A stretch of 64,000 nt of DNA from Platycnemis pennipes (lineage: Eukaryota; Arthropoda; Insecta; Odonata; Platycnemididae): the NCBI GenBank assembly GCA_933228895.1, contig OW121855.1, forward strand, positions 32,936,698-33,000,697, given 5' to 3'. The position numbers and the translations under genes were made by a program. This document shows positions 1-11,510 of this stretch, piece after piece. The stretch's first letter is position 1; the number at the start of each line of letters is the position of its first letter. The notes under the pieces were generated by a model, which made no database searches, was not told the origin of the DNA, and worked only from the letters and a program-made list of their open reading frames with translations.

Positions 1-62
1 TAACGAAAGATGCCCAGGGTATAACGGTTCAACGTCCCATCCGAAGGACGGGTTAAGTAACT
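1..62 (-). repeat. Fragment of a dispersed SINE/LINE-tail family cut by the window edge
   Basis: On the minus strand this edge carries GGATGGGACGTT followed by an AACCGTT-like stretch. The same core is seen on the plus strand at 2328-2361 and, more diverged, at 45611-45650. The match to those copies is the only evidence. The fragment is truncated by the window, so its ends and class cannot be decided. Confidence 0.4.
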
Positions 63-1264
63 TGAAGAGTTTTCCACTGAATAAATGCTAAATCTTTGCC
101 AATGTCAGAACCCAGGCATTCGTGAAGTAAAGCCAATATTTAATTACATTAACTCGTTAGCTTCCATGAAAACCTAAATTGACTCCTTATTGCTCTACAA
201 AAACCGCTCTACGCCTAACCGAACTTACTCATTACTCCACATACCCACACCAAGATTACCATTAATTAAACGTCCTATTTTCTTCCGTCTCTCCGCCCAA
301 ATATACTCTCTCCCTTTCGACATTGGCCCCTTTTCTCTATCCCCTAAAACTTTCACCTACCTAACGCAGTTCATTCTGTTGGAAACAATTCTTAGAAATA
401 TAGTCAATCATCAGCATATTGCTATCATGTAGGTTTTGTTGTTGTTTGATTTTTCTTTGTTGTTTACATTTGTCTCCATAGTGATTTTTATTGGTGCACT
501 TTAAAACGGCAACATTGCTGTATTTTTATAATTTTATTGAAAATACGATAAAATAAAAATAAATAAGTACATGGACATAATTGATATATTGAACCCAAAT
601 TTTCAATAACTGTCATGTTCTTGTTCTAATGTTTCCCCCTCCTTGTCTTCACATAACCTGATGCTTTTATAAACAGGGTTTTTGAACTTGACTAAATTAT
701 GTGAAAAAAATAGTTACTGACCAGAAAGAGCAAGATGAAAATAACGTTTTTATACCATTTGCTCTGACAATGAGACACAATAAAGGTCCAATACGCCCAA
801 AATCAAGCAGGAATCGATTCCAGATAATACTTCTGTCACCAACGAAATTCTCACCAAAACTGAGCATCAAGGCAGTGGGTGAACTTTTTTTTTTTTGAAG
901 GCAAATCAAATGCTAATTCGAAAATTCAAGCGATTCACGATATTTTGCTTTGGGAGCTCAACATGCTATCGAAATTTTTCTCATCTCACCAGTCAATAAA
1001 TTGGAAAGAGAGGAATTACGAAATACGTATTATAAAAAAACAAAAGAATAGAGATCAATGAAACTCCGCTCTAATAGCTAGCTTGCTTAAATTTATCCCC
1101 GGGTTCAACCGTTTTAGCTCAGGTTAATATCGCCAAATAAACAGATACCCAAATTGATAGTTTAAATGGTAGCTCCTCATGCGTGGGCTTATTTATGAGA
1201 TTAGGCTTGAGCAGGCGCCCCCATAAAATTTAAGGAGAGAACATATTGCCACGTTTGCATCTTT
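63..1264. other. AT-rich stretch without recognisable genes
   Basis: Only short reading frames with no recognisable domain occur here. There is a T10 run near 887-896 and the sequence is strongly AT-biased. I see no conserved motif, paired repeat or RNA gene. Confidence 0.5.
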
Positions 1265-1700
1265 TGAGGCGTGAAATTGCAGGCGAACGGGGGAGGAGGG
1301 GAATAACTGATACCATGCGTAAAATCAGCACCACTTTCAATTTATGGCGCCCTCGTGAGGAGGAAAGGGGAGGGGAAAAAAGAAGAGAGCGAGAAGAAAA
1401 TATCCCTTCGACACCATCGGGATCTCCACCACCTCTTTTTTTCCTTAAATTCTGCGAAACAACATGGAGACGCTTGATCGGATGAAGGGACGCCGCTGCT
1501 CCCAAGCCGCCAAGCCGAAAGCATCGCTCGTAAATTTCGCCCTTCCATTGTTTCGTCCCGAAATCTATATTTAGCCGCACGAAATATTTCACAACCGACA
1601 GTCGCTCCCCCTGATACCCTCTCCTGGTCCCCCGTGGTGACGAAGATGCCGGAGAATGGTTGAGGCAGCAGCCCTTTGCTCAAGACGAAGGGAGGGAGTG
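1265..1700. other. GC-richer island, purine-rich on the plus strand in its first half
   Basis: The island has runs of G and A such as GGGGGAGGAGGGG (1289 onward) and GAGGAGGAAAGGGGAGGGG (around 1355-1375), followed by a CpG-containing half. It stands out from AT-rich flanks. Open frames of up to 120 codons occur on both strands, as expected where TA-poor sequence lacks stop codons; none shows a domain. It resembles the other islands at 5640, 20230, 23330, 36360, 38640 and 56920. Confidence 0.4.
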
Positions 1701-1901
1701 CGCTGATCTATGTCCCGCTAGGCGTCAGAAACCCAGCGGGGTGCAAGCAATCTATTCGCGTTCTTACACACAACTTATAGATGCACTAGCAGGGCAACAA
1801 GGAGACTTTTGGAGTGCAGGTATGGAAGGAAGTGGCTAGATTGAGCTGAGGAGGCAATAGGTCGAACAAGATCGGGTAGGTGGAATGACTTGTGTAGTGT
1901 A

Positions 1902-2208
1902 TGGTTGTTTTTGAAACCATCGGGATTATTTCGAATAGGTAACCAAGGAGTCACGTGGTACCAACACGAATGGTTTACAAATTTACTATATGTTAAAACT
2001 AATACCTCATTCAATGTTTAAACTCGTGTTTCATCTCATCTGGGGGCTCTTTAGTCGAGACAGATGATAAAAACTGAAGTTAAAACAATTAATGATGTTG
2101 TAACGAGTGATTCAGACACACTACTTTGCAAACCATTCGTGTTTGTACTATGTGACCTCTTGGTTACCTATTCGAGATAATTTCGACGGTTTTAAACCCA
2201 CCCCCCCA
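1902..2208. mobile_element. Long-TIR MITE, copy A of a two-copy family
   Basis: The left end (GAAACC, then AATAGGTAACCAAGGAGTCA and AACACGAATGGTTT) is repeated in inverted orientation at the right end (AACCATTCGTGTTTGTAC, then TTGGTTACCTATTCGAGATA). The inverted repeats are about 65-80 bp around a central region of about 150 bp. A second copy lies at 27088-27402 in the same arrangement, with recognisable similarity through the centre (AATTGATGATGTT, CGATTCAGAC). No coding sequence is present, so this is a non-autonomous DNA element. The ends run into G or C runs and no target duplication could be assigned, so the superfamily is open. Confidence 0.8.
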
Positions 2209-2289
2209 GGCCCTCCATTCCGGAAACCTGTGTCGGAATCCCAGTAAAGGCAGACGTTTAAGCCATTTTTCGTTGGTATGCCGGTGCCA

Positions 2290-2650
2290 ACTTGAGTGCG
2301 CTGTGAAGGGTTCAGTACACTGTCCACTGGATGGGACGTTAAATCGTGGACTCCTTGGCGCCGTCCGTTGAGATTATGATGATTCCCCTCGCATGATCTA
2401 ATTGAAACATGAATTGAAGGATGCGAAAGAGATTTACGTAAATTTGGAGAAGCCAATAGGAATAATTGAGTAGAGAGCTGCATCAAACCAATCTTAGGAT
2501 TACGATAATGAAGCTAACTCCGACGCCGGGTTTCTCTCCACCCTTCCTGCACTTATTTCCAACTCTTCCTAAAGGCCCACACATGCTCATTGGCGAGTAT
2601 GACCTCAGCTGTCGTTCGGCTCTCCTAACGAAAACAGTATTCTCCTAATA
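2290..2650 (+). repeat. Dispersed SINE-like body, copy sharing blocks with 45580-45790
   Basis: Three blocks match the copy at 45580-45790 in the same order: TTCAGTAC..TGTCC...GGGACG (2311), CGACGCCGGGTTTCTCTCCAC (2522) and a GGCGAGTATGACC block (2592). A block like the first is also seen in inverted orientation at position 1. This unit starts about 80 bp beyond the right end of the MITE at 1902-2208. Between the shared blocks the copy has diverged or carries extra sequence. I cannot tell whether the family is a SINE body or the 3' tail of a LINE. Confidence 0.6.
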
Positions 2651-3335
2651 ACACAAGCAGTAAAATTGGCGAAATTTTAAAAATTGAGAGCTGATAGAGT
2701 CTGCTAGCTTTTCAGCCGAAGTTTCAAATCTTAGCTCAGATGTTGGTGTAATGTTTGTAATAAGATTAATCTCAGATATATAAAGTAGTATTGCTTTATC
2801 AGTAGAAGTAACTTAAAACCACTAATGTTTTGCAAAGGGAAGAATGGTGAGAAACCACGAAAGTGTTTAAGAAGTGGGATTTTTATACAGTATCTACGTC
2901 GAAAGGATATTCTGAGGGGCTAAACAATATTGGGTGGCAGGGAATAGTATCTCACTTTACTTACATAGACGTCTTCCAAACAATCCTATTATTAATGAAT
3001 ATATTCCTGGATTTACAGATTTACAGTGGATTAATTGAATTTGATAAAACATGAATGTAAAGCACCTAAACATGCACTACTGGTTCTCATTATAAACAGT
3101 GCAGCTTTTGTAGGGTAGAAAAAGGACAGATATAATAGAATTAAATAAATTTTTTAACAGTTTTACGGAAGATATAGGAAGTATAAATGTATCGGTGTAA
3201 GACTGCGTGACACAGAACATAGTGAATAGTTTTGTTTTGGGTGGACGGTTGGCGGTAATCCGATAATGGAAGGGTAGTAAAAAAATTAGGTGCTCCAACT
3301 CACAAGATAAAAGTGCACCCTACAAGCCAAGGTAA
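2651..3335. other. AT-rich stretch, nothing recognised
   Basis: Only short frames with no domain occur. No repeat pairing with other parts of the window was seen. Confidence 0.5.
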
Positions 3336-3339
3336 GACG

Positions 3340-3420
3340 AATATAATAGCCATATCCTAGGTGGGATATGAACCCACGCACTTTAGCTTGCCAGGACATT
3401 TTACCAATCATGTGCAGCGA
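3340..3420 (-). repeat. tRNA-derived SINE head
   Basis: On the minus strand the sequence reads TGGTAAAATGTCCTGGCAAG, a box A-like region, followed by GGGTTCATATCCC, a near-perfect RNA polymerase III box B. The spacing between them is tRNA-like. There is no complete cloverleaf, so it is not a working tRNA gene. It fits the head of a tRNA-derived SINE whose body is not recognised. Confidence 0.55.
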
Positions 3421-4605
3421 TAAAAAGTAATAAATCCTAATTGTTAGAGGCGAAATTGAGATTAAATAGTCACTTCTTCCGCCTATCCAATCACAGATGT
3501 TAATTACAGCTATTTAAAAAAATAATATAAAAGTAAGTACATAGAAAAATAGGCCAATTGAATACAAACGACGAGAAATATATTTAATTCAAAAGACAAT
3601 AAGTCTAAAAGTAATCAACTAGTAGAGGTATATGAAAATAAAAAACTACAATGCTGTGAATGGAGGGTATAATGTAGTGAATTTTGGAGGGAATTGGCAA
3701 AATAGGCTTTATGATAAAAAAATTTATGATAAAAAAATCTTGATAATTATGATAAAAAAAGTGTATTATTTCACTTTTTAAGTTGTTAACAGTTCGTATT
3801 TCCGTAAAATGTACTAAATTAGCATCTCTTATCTAATAATTTGCGAGGCATAACTTGGTGATTCGTGCTCCCTGAAATCTCCCAGGATAAAAGCCTCAAA
3901 AAATTAGCAAAATGTAAACTCGAATATATTTCAATCACGCTTTAAATATTTGTGGAGATGTCGACGGGACACGGAATGTGTCGTGAAAACGGTAACACAA
4001 CCAAATATCCGGAAATGTATGAAGTAAAAATTAAGCATCATAACTTATCAGGATCATCCACGTATTGTCTACTGCCCTCCTCCATCTAGAAAAATTAGAC
4101 CCTCTACTTCCTTGGAATTGTTTCATGGCAATATCTCTAAAAGTCTGCGAATGTATTTAGACAGAAAACAAGCATCACTGATGGCACGTTGATGTTAGGG
4201 ATTTAACACTCTAGAGCCTAATCCTAATTCCATAAAAAATATCTGAGATTAAAACTCACAAAGCACATGTCGAGCAAAACGGATGCCTGAGCATTGAAAT
4301 TATTTTAGTGTTAATCCTCTTCCGCCGCACTTGGAAATAAAATGAAGCATTGGGTTCGAGAAAGGTAATACTGAAAGCAATTTTCAGTTCTTTTTCCTTT
4401 TTGGCGTGTGTTTTTCATGCATATGAATATTCCATAAATAATGCAGCAGATAACTAAAGGAATTAATATCTTTCATATACCTATATCCGTAAATTTAGAG
4501 ACATAAGCCATCTTTTCATCCATGAATATTTGAATATCAAAAGGCATGAATTATTATAAATTTATGAAGTATGAGTAATTGACAAATGAAAGAATAGGGA
4601 TAACT
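3421..4605. other. AT-rich stretch with a small tandem repeat
   Basis: Around 3708-3761 the unit TTTATGATAAAAAAA occurs about three times with small changes. Otherwise no gene, motif or paired repeat was recognised. Confidence 0.5.
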
Positions 4606-4610
4606 TTGGC

Positions 4611-4685
4611 ATGGAGGGTAGGTCACTAGAATTCTATCACGAGAGTCCTCGTTCGAACCCTGATATCTACTGGAAATAATTAACT
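4611..4685 (+). repeat. tRNA-derived SINE head
   Basis: GTTCGAACCCTG (4652 onward) is a canonical box B. It follows GGTAGGTCACTAGAATTC, which is compatible with a degenerate box A at tRNA-like distance. A T-rich stretch (4686-4700) comes shortly afterwards. The arms do not fold into a convincing tRNA, so a SINE head or tRNA relic is the likelier reading. Confidence 0.45.
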
Positions 4686-4689
4686 TTTT

Positions 4690-5640
4690 TATTTTTTTAC
4701 CTGCAGATGATATCTCCTTAATAACTTTTCTATGTCTATTAAGTACTCCTTATGTCTCTTTCTGAATTTACCAATAACGTTATGCCGTCTGCAAATGGCA
4801 GTATCCAAATTTTTTCGCGTGGACATTCACTCCTCAAAGTTGAAAAAGGACACACCTTTTTCATCTTTGAGAAATATACCCTTCTAATATTTGCAACTAA
4901 ATATTGTTAAGTATTATATTAGCAGAAAATATGCAGCACCTATCAACACGTATCAACATTAATTATGTTTCAGAAGTAACGCCTTTGATATACTTTCAAT
5001 TAATCACTTCCGTAAAAAACATTAAGTGAAAATGGGCTCACAGTCTGGTTAATTCATTGAAAAACATCAGTATGCTGATTTATTCCTTATAATATAGCCT
5101 CATCTAGGTAATTAAGTATCGTTCGTCTTGCAGGAATATTTTACGGGACAACTCCAGTTCAACCTTTCCATTTCCGTTCAACCTTTTTCTGGCTCTCCAA
5201 ATCGTTCATTATTAGGATAATGTAGTTTATCAAATTTAATGGTCTTTTATGTTTGTGATAACCACTAGCCGTTTTCGTTGTTCAATTGTTAATTACACAC
5301 CAAGTTTTGAGTTTTACATTTTTTTAAAATAACTGTAGGTTTTTAATAATTTTACCAATTGGTCGAATTTTTGAATGACATCTTCGTTTTTGAGGCATCT
5401 TATGATTTTAAATATCGATTTTTACAAATCTTTGGTGTGTTTCTAGTCTATCTGGTTGAAAAAGTATATTCACTAGCAATGCAGCTTCTTGAGACAAACA
5501 TTTATCACACGAAATACACTTTACACTAACCTAATACAAATATGTACGGTGACCCAGCTGTTGGGGTGCTCCCTGAAATCCACGCTTATAACAAAGGCGC
5601 ACGCCCAGTTTCGGATATATTTATTCTCATTCTTTTGTGA
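4690..5640. other. AT-rich stretch, nothing recognised
   Basis: No reading frame with a known domain and no clear repeat were found here. Confidence 0.5.
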
Positions 5641-6110
5641 ACGTGGGATTCGTGATGGACGGGTAGGAGTGGGGTGGGAGGGGGAGGGGGCGAGATCCCG
5701 AGAGACGGGGCTAACCAACCCGAAGGAGACGGAACGTACCCAGGTCACGAAACTAGGGAGTTGCGAGAGTGGGGATGGTGTGTGTTTGTGTGTGACAGGC
5801 GAGTCACGCGACGGGACATGGGAGGAAACTGGTGCGCGGACGGGACAGAGAAAGGCAGAAACCGAGAGGCCCTCGCCGAGAGAATTGCTGGGGCACACAA
5901 AAAATATTACACCAGGGGACATCACCGCGGGGAGTTGGGTAGGAGAAAGTGGGTTATGTGATCGGCAGGATTTCGGAAGGGGACTGGCGGATCTTTTCAT
6001 CAGGGATACGCTCGACGTCGGGATATATGGCTTTCGCTGCAGACAAAACACACGGAGATCATGGTGTCATTTTGCGTGGGGTTTGAAAGGGGAGCTGACA
6101 GGACTTACGA
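5641..6110. other. Purine-rich, CpG-containing island
   Basis: The plus strand is strongly G/A-rich and includes GGGAGGGGGAGGGGGCGAGA (about 5677-5696). A 233-codon plus frame and a 176-codon minus frame overlap across it. Neither has a recognisable domain, both are low-complexity, and they are best explained by the scarcity of TA-containing stop codons in GC-rich DNA. A CpG-type regulatory island is possible but unproven. Confidence 0.4.
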
Positions 6111-6189
6111 GCGGAAGACAGCCAAAAAGGGCATCTCCAGTTTTCTCCCACCGAGGTAAAAACTTGGTGCTAAAAAATCGTCTGTACTG

Positions 6190-8360
6190 ACTCGGTGGTT
6201 TTATTTTTTTTTAGACTTCATTCCGTCAATTTTGCCGCAGAATCGTTGGCGATTCTCCAATGACCGTTCTGCAAAAAATATTCACTCCGTGACCAATGGC
6301 CTTTTTTCTGCGATGCGGTTGAAGTATGCACATTGGGTTACAACTATTCGGCCTCGGCGATGACATTACGTTCCTAAATTTAATTTTGATTGAAAGACAG
6401 ACTCGCGCGTAAAAAAATCCAAAATAAATGTATTACGATCGTAACATTTCCTCAAATCCATCACACTCCCCGATGCATGGAACTGATACCATTTTTTTAT
6501 TTTTAAGCAGTGATCACCCACGCCTTCTAATTCATAGGTCTCTGAACCAGATATTCTTCTGTCTTGTTTCAAGCATTTCGAATTACTTATTGAAATATTC
6601 CTTAAATAACTCTTTTTCAGATAATGGAGCATTAAAAGCTTTCGAAACTTGTTATAGCCTTCATAATCGGACAACACAAATCTAAAGGCTAGAAAGCTAC
6701 TATAACTGCACATGCGTATCTAGACCTACGGCCCCTTATTGAATACTTTCGTAATTTCGAGCTTCCCTTTCTACATTAAAAGTGCGTAAGATCAAACATT
6801 TAGATATACTTTCGATTTCGATTACTCTGATACATTTCATTTGAAAAACGCTCATTTCTACTTACGTTAATGAAATTATACTTGATCTACAGAAACTTGT
6901 ACAATTATAAATTTTTAGATGTCATTATAAATAGGATTTTTTTCTAATGCCACTGGCTATTCTAAATATGCTGCTTTCCAAAAGGCTCTTGTGCAGTTAC
7001 AATCTCACAAAATAAATCATATTCCTTTTTGAATTTATCCAAGCTTATATCTCTAGTATAAGCAAAATGAACTTAGATGTTGATGATAATAATGTGCAAC
7101 GATATATGATTATGAACAAAGACGAACTCTGCCAATTTCCTTCCAGTTACAAGAACTGAGCTCAATAATTTGGTTATATCGCTTCACGAGATTGTTCTGT
7201 AGTAAAAGTACTATCATAAGAAAATGATGAAAATTTAAATGAAGCCAAAATATTGCTTTCGGAGAATGTACTGAGATTTGGTAATGGGAAAAAAATGTGG
7301 TAAATAAAAATTTATGTGGTGTATAATTATAAAAGTACCTAATCGAATGAAATAGCTGATAGGATCGAGTGGTGAAATAGAAATGTTTAATGATATTGTT
7401 TTCATTGTCAATATGATTCCTGTTGTCAAGAAAAGTGAACGGGTCATTTTATAATGCTGATTAAAAATGTCATGGTTACATTTTACAATGCTTTGGTACC
7501 TTTGTACATACAAAACGTGCAACATGACGTAAAAATGAATAAATATTTTTTCCCTCTGATTCGCAGTATTCCATATTTACACTGTTTACGAAATAGAAAA
7601 GCCAATGGGTTAAAAATATGGCTGACAAAGGATATATTTAAATGGCTAAGTAAGGGAAGTATTTTACTCAAAATATGACCAGCCAGAAAATTCAGCATTC
7701 TCTTGCATAAGAAACTTTAATCACTACCAAGTTATGCAATATTTGTTAATCAAGATATTTTTATGCAGACCAATACAAATGAAATAATATTACGTTTTTA
7801 TTCAAGAAGAGACGAAACTCGTTATTAATTATTTTCACAAAATCTTTCGCTATAATATACACCGATACGAGAATTTTACTGAAGAAAAATCATTCGCCCT
7901 AATCGAGTGTTGAACCGATATCGTTTCTTAAAATTTCTATGAAACCTACAACGCAGGATAAATCTTTGATAATTCAATTGCACTATGTATTTGAAGTATT
8001 ATTGAAGCACCCAAGTTCGAGTAAATTCGAGTATCCATGATCCCAGTTCTAAATGGAGAATTTGCAATCTTTTATTAATCCAAAACCTGCAATAAATATT
8101 TTTTCCTTTTCAATGTTTTTAGTCTTCCTTAGTTTTACAACCCTTTGGAAACTTTTCTAAACATTTAAAATGTGCGTGCCTCTAATATTCGGGGAAATAA
8201 TTCCTCTTTGTCATACACCTTGACGCCATTAATCAATCTCTTAAAGGAACTGTTGCAGAACAAAAAAAGTTTTCATCAACGCCAGTTCAATCGTGCTGAA
8301 AATTTCACGAAGGCGGAGAAAGTAATTATTCTCGGCGAAAACATAACAAAGTTTGGCCTC
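6190..8360. other. AT-rich stretch, nothing recognised
   Basis: Several 60-115-codon frames occur on both strands. All are low-complexity and lack domains. No paired repeats were found. Confidence 0.5.
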
Positions 8361-8369
8361 CACTTTCTC

Positions 8370-8545
8370 CATCCCTCCCGCCCCCCCCCCCCCCCACCCT
8401 TTCCGCCCATTTCTGAACTCTTATCGCACCTCTTCGTTCAACATCCTCCTCCTATGACGCCAAAGCCCCTCCCACGCCTTCACAACTCCCCCTTGACCTC
8501 CCATACCCCCGAAAATCGAAAAGCATGTGCCTCCCCGTTCATTAC
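8370..8545. repeat. C-rich low-complexity tract
   Basis: An uninterrupted C run near 8380-8395 is followed by pyrimidine-rich DNA (CCTCC, CCCCC). It lies within an open frame of 144 codons that encodes a proline-rich low-complexity peptide, which I do not consider a gene. Confidence 0.6.
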
Positions 8546-8619
8546 ACCGCCCGCCAGTTTCTCCACTTCCCAAGTTGGAGAATCAATTCTCAAATTTAGA
8601 AATTGAGGATCGAGGAACG

Positions 8620-9665
8620 CTGAGCATCGCAAATGCGTTGTGCTAAATTAATAATAAAGACAATTAGGAAATCCACTTTTAACGGACAAAGTTGCACAAT
8701 CATTGATTTATTAACCTGATTAGCGGTTGAAAATGGGAAAATCAAAATTGTTTTGCTTTATCAGTAGGTAGGTCACATTAATAAAACAATTATGGGCATC
8801 ATATTGTTAATTCATTTTTTAACGAATTATATGGGAACAGCGCATACAATACTGGCTGCCATACTGCGAGATGTTGGCAGCAATATTTGATGTGAGCGTG
8901 AAATAGAGATGGTAGTGAGTGCATTATTATGTGGCATTACACTATATTGAGTATTTACAGCGTATTCTCCACGAACCGTCGTTTTTGCGTTGTAACGTTA
9001 ATATGGAAGCGAGTGTACATAATTGATTCTGAGTATTTATACAGAGGGTGATCAATGTTTCCGCCAAATAATCTATATGCTATTTAAAGGTCGTAAATGT
9101 GTTGAAAACTCAATGAGGATAATATACGGGTTTAATTTTTTTAAATACTGCAAAGCTACTCATATGGATGGATGCTTTTTGCCTCCGTTGTAAATTAATC
9201 AAATTAATTAGACCACCGCAATATCAATAAATATAAAAAAATTAACTACTCATCCGCAGCATTCATAACCGAATGGTCAACCTGAAAACTCAATTTCATA
9301 TCAAGCAGCAACCCGATATCCAATACCTCACATATGTTCATCTTTCGATATGGAGAAAATTAATGGAATGCCAACAAACGTATCCCCATTGATTCGGCAT
9401 GGTGTTTATCGATCTACGATAAATTACGAAAACGATATTATTTATATCTTTTAAAATATACTCTTATTATGCTTATTTATCATATACTATGTACCGACCA
9501 GTTCTCTTATCACCACCGATATTTGTTAAATGTCGAAAACCGATGTTCTGTATTCATCATCCGTTTGTTTTTCCTTTAATTTTTCCATTTTATTTATTTC
9601 TTCTTTTATTCAATATCTTAGAAAAACACTATTGGCATTTTACCATGGGGTGTAGAACGTAACGA
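8620..9665. other. AT-rich stretch, nothing recognised
   Basis: No domain-bearing frame, RNA gene or repeat partner was found. Confidence 0.5.
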
Positions 9666-9689
9666 ATTTAGACGAAAGTGCAAACATCC

Positions 9690-9800
9690 ATGTCATTAGT
9701 AGCGCAAAACCCGGGATTGGATCCCTCGACCCCTATAATTGGCAGGTGAAGACTACCTACCACGCCGCAACCGAGGCTAGCAAATAAATAAATAAAGTAG
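9690..9800 (-). repeat. tRNA-derived SINE head
   Basis: On the minus strand GCGGCGTGGTAGGTAGTC (box A-like) is followed about 30 bp later by GGGATCCAATCCCGGG (box B-like). The head is directly preceded by an ATTT-rich stretch (AAATAAATAAATAAAG on the plus strand, 9781-9796). The order box A then box B and their spacing fit a polymerase III promoter of a tRNA-derived SINE. Confidence 0.6.
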
Positions 9801-9879
9801 AAAGGAAGCAGGCAACGATAGGATCTGCTTCCCTGATTCTTGGGAAGAGAGACATGAATAGTGCATTTTCTCAAGTAAC

Positions 9880-11180
9880 GATGTCAAAAGCTTTAGGGCG
9901 AAAATACATGAAAGTTATATAAATATTTCCTTCTCATTGAAGGATATTTTACTCAGTTAACAAAGTAATATATTTATTGGGCTCATAAACAGAATTTTTA
10001 ATACATTCATCACTATTACTTTGCCCATTGCATCGGCTGCTCATTTTTTCACGAGGAACTTGCTCGCTACCGTCGTTTATTCGTACACCTTCATTTACAC
10101 GGAGTGGTAACAAAGCACTCTTAAGTACACGCGGCTATGGTAATTGACCGCATGCACTGTCTATTTGCATTCCTCTCCATTTATATTTGTCCCCGTCGTA
10201 CAAAACAGTCATTTGAGTAAAAGGTTTCTTCGAACGCGCCCGCCAAATGTCCAGCACTCCCCGTCAAGGCCATGCATCGAATTCCTTGGCATCGTGTGGA
10301 AATATCGCCAGGCGCAGCCGATTGCTATTATACGCTCCACCCAACCTCCACGTCAGCCGTCTCCCTCCCATTTTGAATCGATAACGGCACCACCACCGCT
10401 TCCAAGGAACACTGTCGTTCCCAGCGTGTCCCTTGTACGAGAGAGAGGAAGAAAGATAAAGGCTTCTCTTCGCAACTTCTCTTTCTAGGGCGGCTGGCTG
10501 GTACCGCGCTTTCCTCCGAGAAACGCTCCCAGTAAACAAGTAGCCTCCGAAAATTCCACAGATTCATCTTTTCTCCTACCGGCATTCGACCCGTAGCTTA
10601 TTCCATCCACCCTCTCTTTCTACAACTTCAGAACCACTACGGTTTTCTATAATTTTCCAAATTACGAGGATGAATCAAAAGGTTACCTTCATTTTATTCT
10701 ACTATGAAAATGTTACATTTGGAACAAACCCTTTTATTTTCCAATGCAATAATTTCCTTACTCCTCATTTACATCTTCAATTTTATCACCAACTCTTTTC
10801 ATGTATAACATATCTTTTGCAGTAACTGCCTTTAGGGAGAGGAATAACCTTCACTTTCCATAACAGAAAGCGCGCGATCACAGAAATCCTTAGGTAAATA
10901 GAATCCTATGTCTTACATCTCTCACAACGTGGTGGAACGTTAGGCACACAGAAACACCAAACAGGAGTTAACCTAACACGTCCAGCTTCTTATAAAACGA
11001 TTGAATTCGGTAAAAGACATAAACCCTATAATTATGATACTATACATGCATTTGTAGAGAATTTTTAACATGTATCATTTAACTTGTACCTTAACTATCA
11101 CCCAGTATGTTTCGTGGAGTTTTCACACACCTTTTTGTGCAGTCGTTTTCCTGCGATGGGATTTTTTTCTAAGCATATGA
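9880..11180. other. Mixed stretch, pyrimidine-rich part 10180-10620
   Basis: The 10180-10620 part is GC-richer and pyrimidine-biased, giving shadow frames of 85-114 codons on both strands without domains. The rest is AT-rich. No gene is supported. Confidence 0.45.
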
Positions 11181-11189
11181 GTCTTTTAT

Positions 11190-11510
11190 TCGTAAATTTT
11201 TCCCACATGTCTTTAGATACACATTTGTACTATAGTCTACCATTTCAGAATAGTTTTCCTTTTCCATACAGACTGCATCCTCCTTCCTATTTGATTAGTT
11301 TCATATTTATTGTCCTTCAAATATTGTAAAAATCGAAATAATTTATTTACTGTAAATTTGCTTGCCGGAAATTTTTCCCACATGTCTTTAGATAAACATT
11401 TTTACTATAGTCTATCATTTCAGAACAGTTTTCCTTTTCCTTACAGATTGCATTTTCCTTCCTATTTGATTAGTTTCATATTTATTGCATTTCTAATATT
11501 GTAAAAATGG
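11190..11510. repeat. Tandem duplication, two units, period 175 bp
   Basis: Unit 1 (about 11190-11336) and unit 2 (about 11365-11510) share TTTTTCCCACATGTCTTTAG, then ACTATAGTCTA.CATTTCAGA, then CTTCCTATTTGATTAGTTTC and ATATTGTAAAAAT in the same order. The shared CCCACATG block begins at 11202 and again at 11377, giving the period of 175 bp. Both units are open in one frame for 60-80 codons, but the peptide has no recognisable domain. Confidence 0.85.

Noticed and set aside
3708..3761. CRISPR-like short repeats
   Set aside because: Three adjacent copies of an A-rich unit without spacers are a simple tandem repeat, not a CRISPR array, and the rest of the window is animal DNA.
4611..4685. A functional tRNA gene
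   Set aside because: Box B is excellent but no complete cloverleaf with acceptor-stem pairing could be drawn; a SINE head fits better. The same reasoning applies to the other box A/B pairs.
5489..6190. 233-codon open frame on the plus strand, overlapped by a 176-codon minus frame
   Set aside because: Both frames lie in a GC-rich, purine-biased island where stop codons are rare, both are low-complexity, and neither has a recognisable domain.
8172..8606. 144-codon plus frame with proline-rich peptide
   Set aside because: It runs through a C-homopolymer tract and C-rich low-complexity DNA; no splice or domain support.
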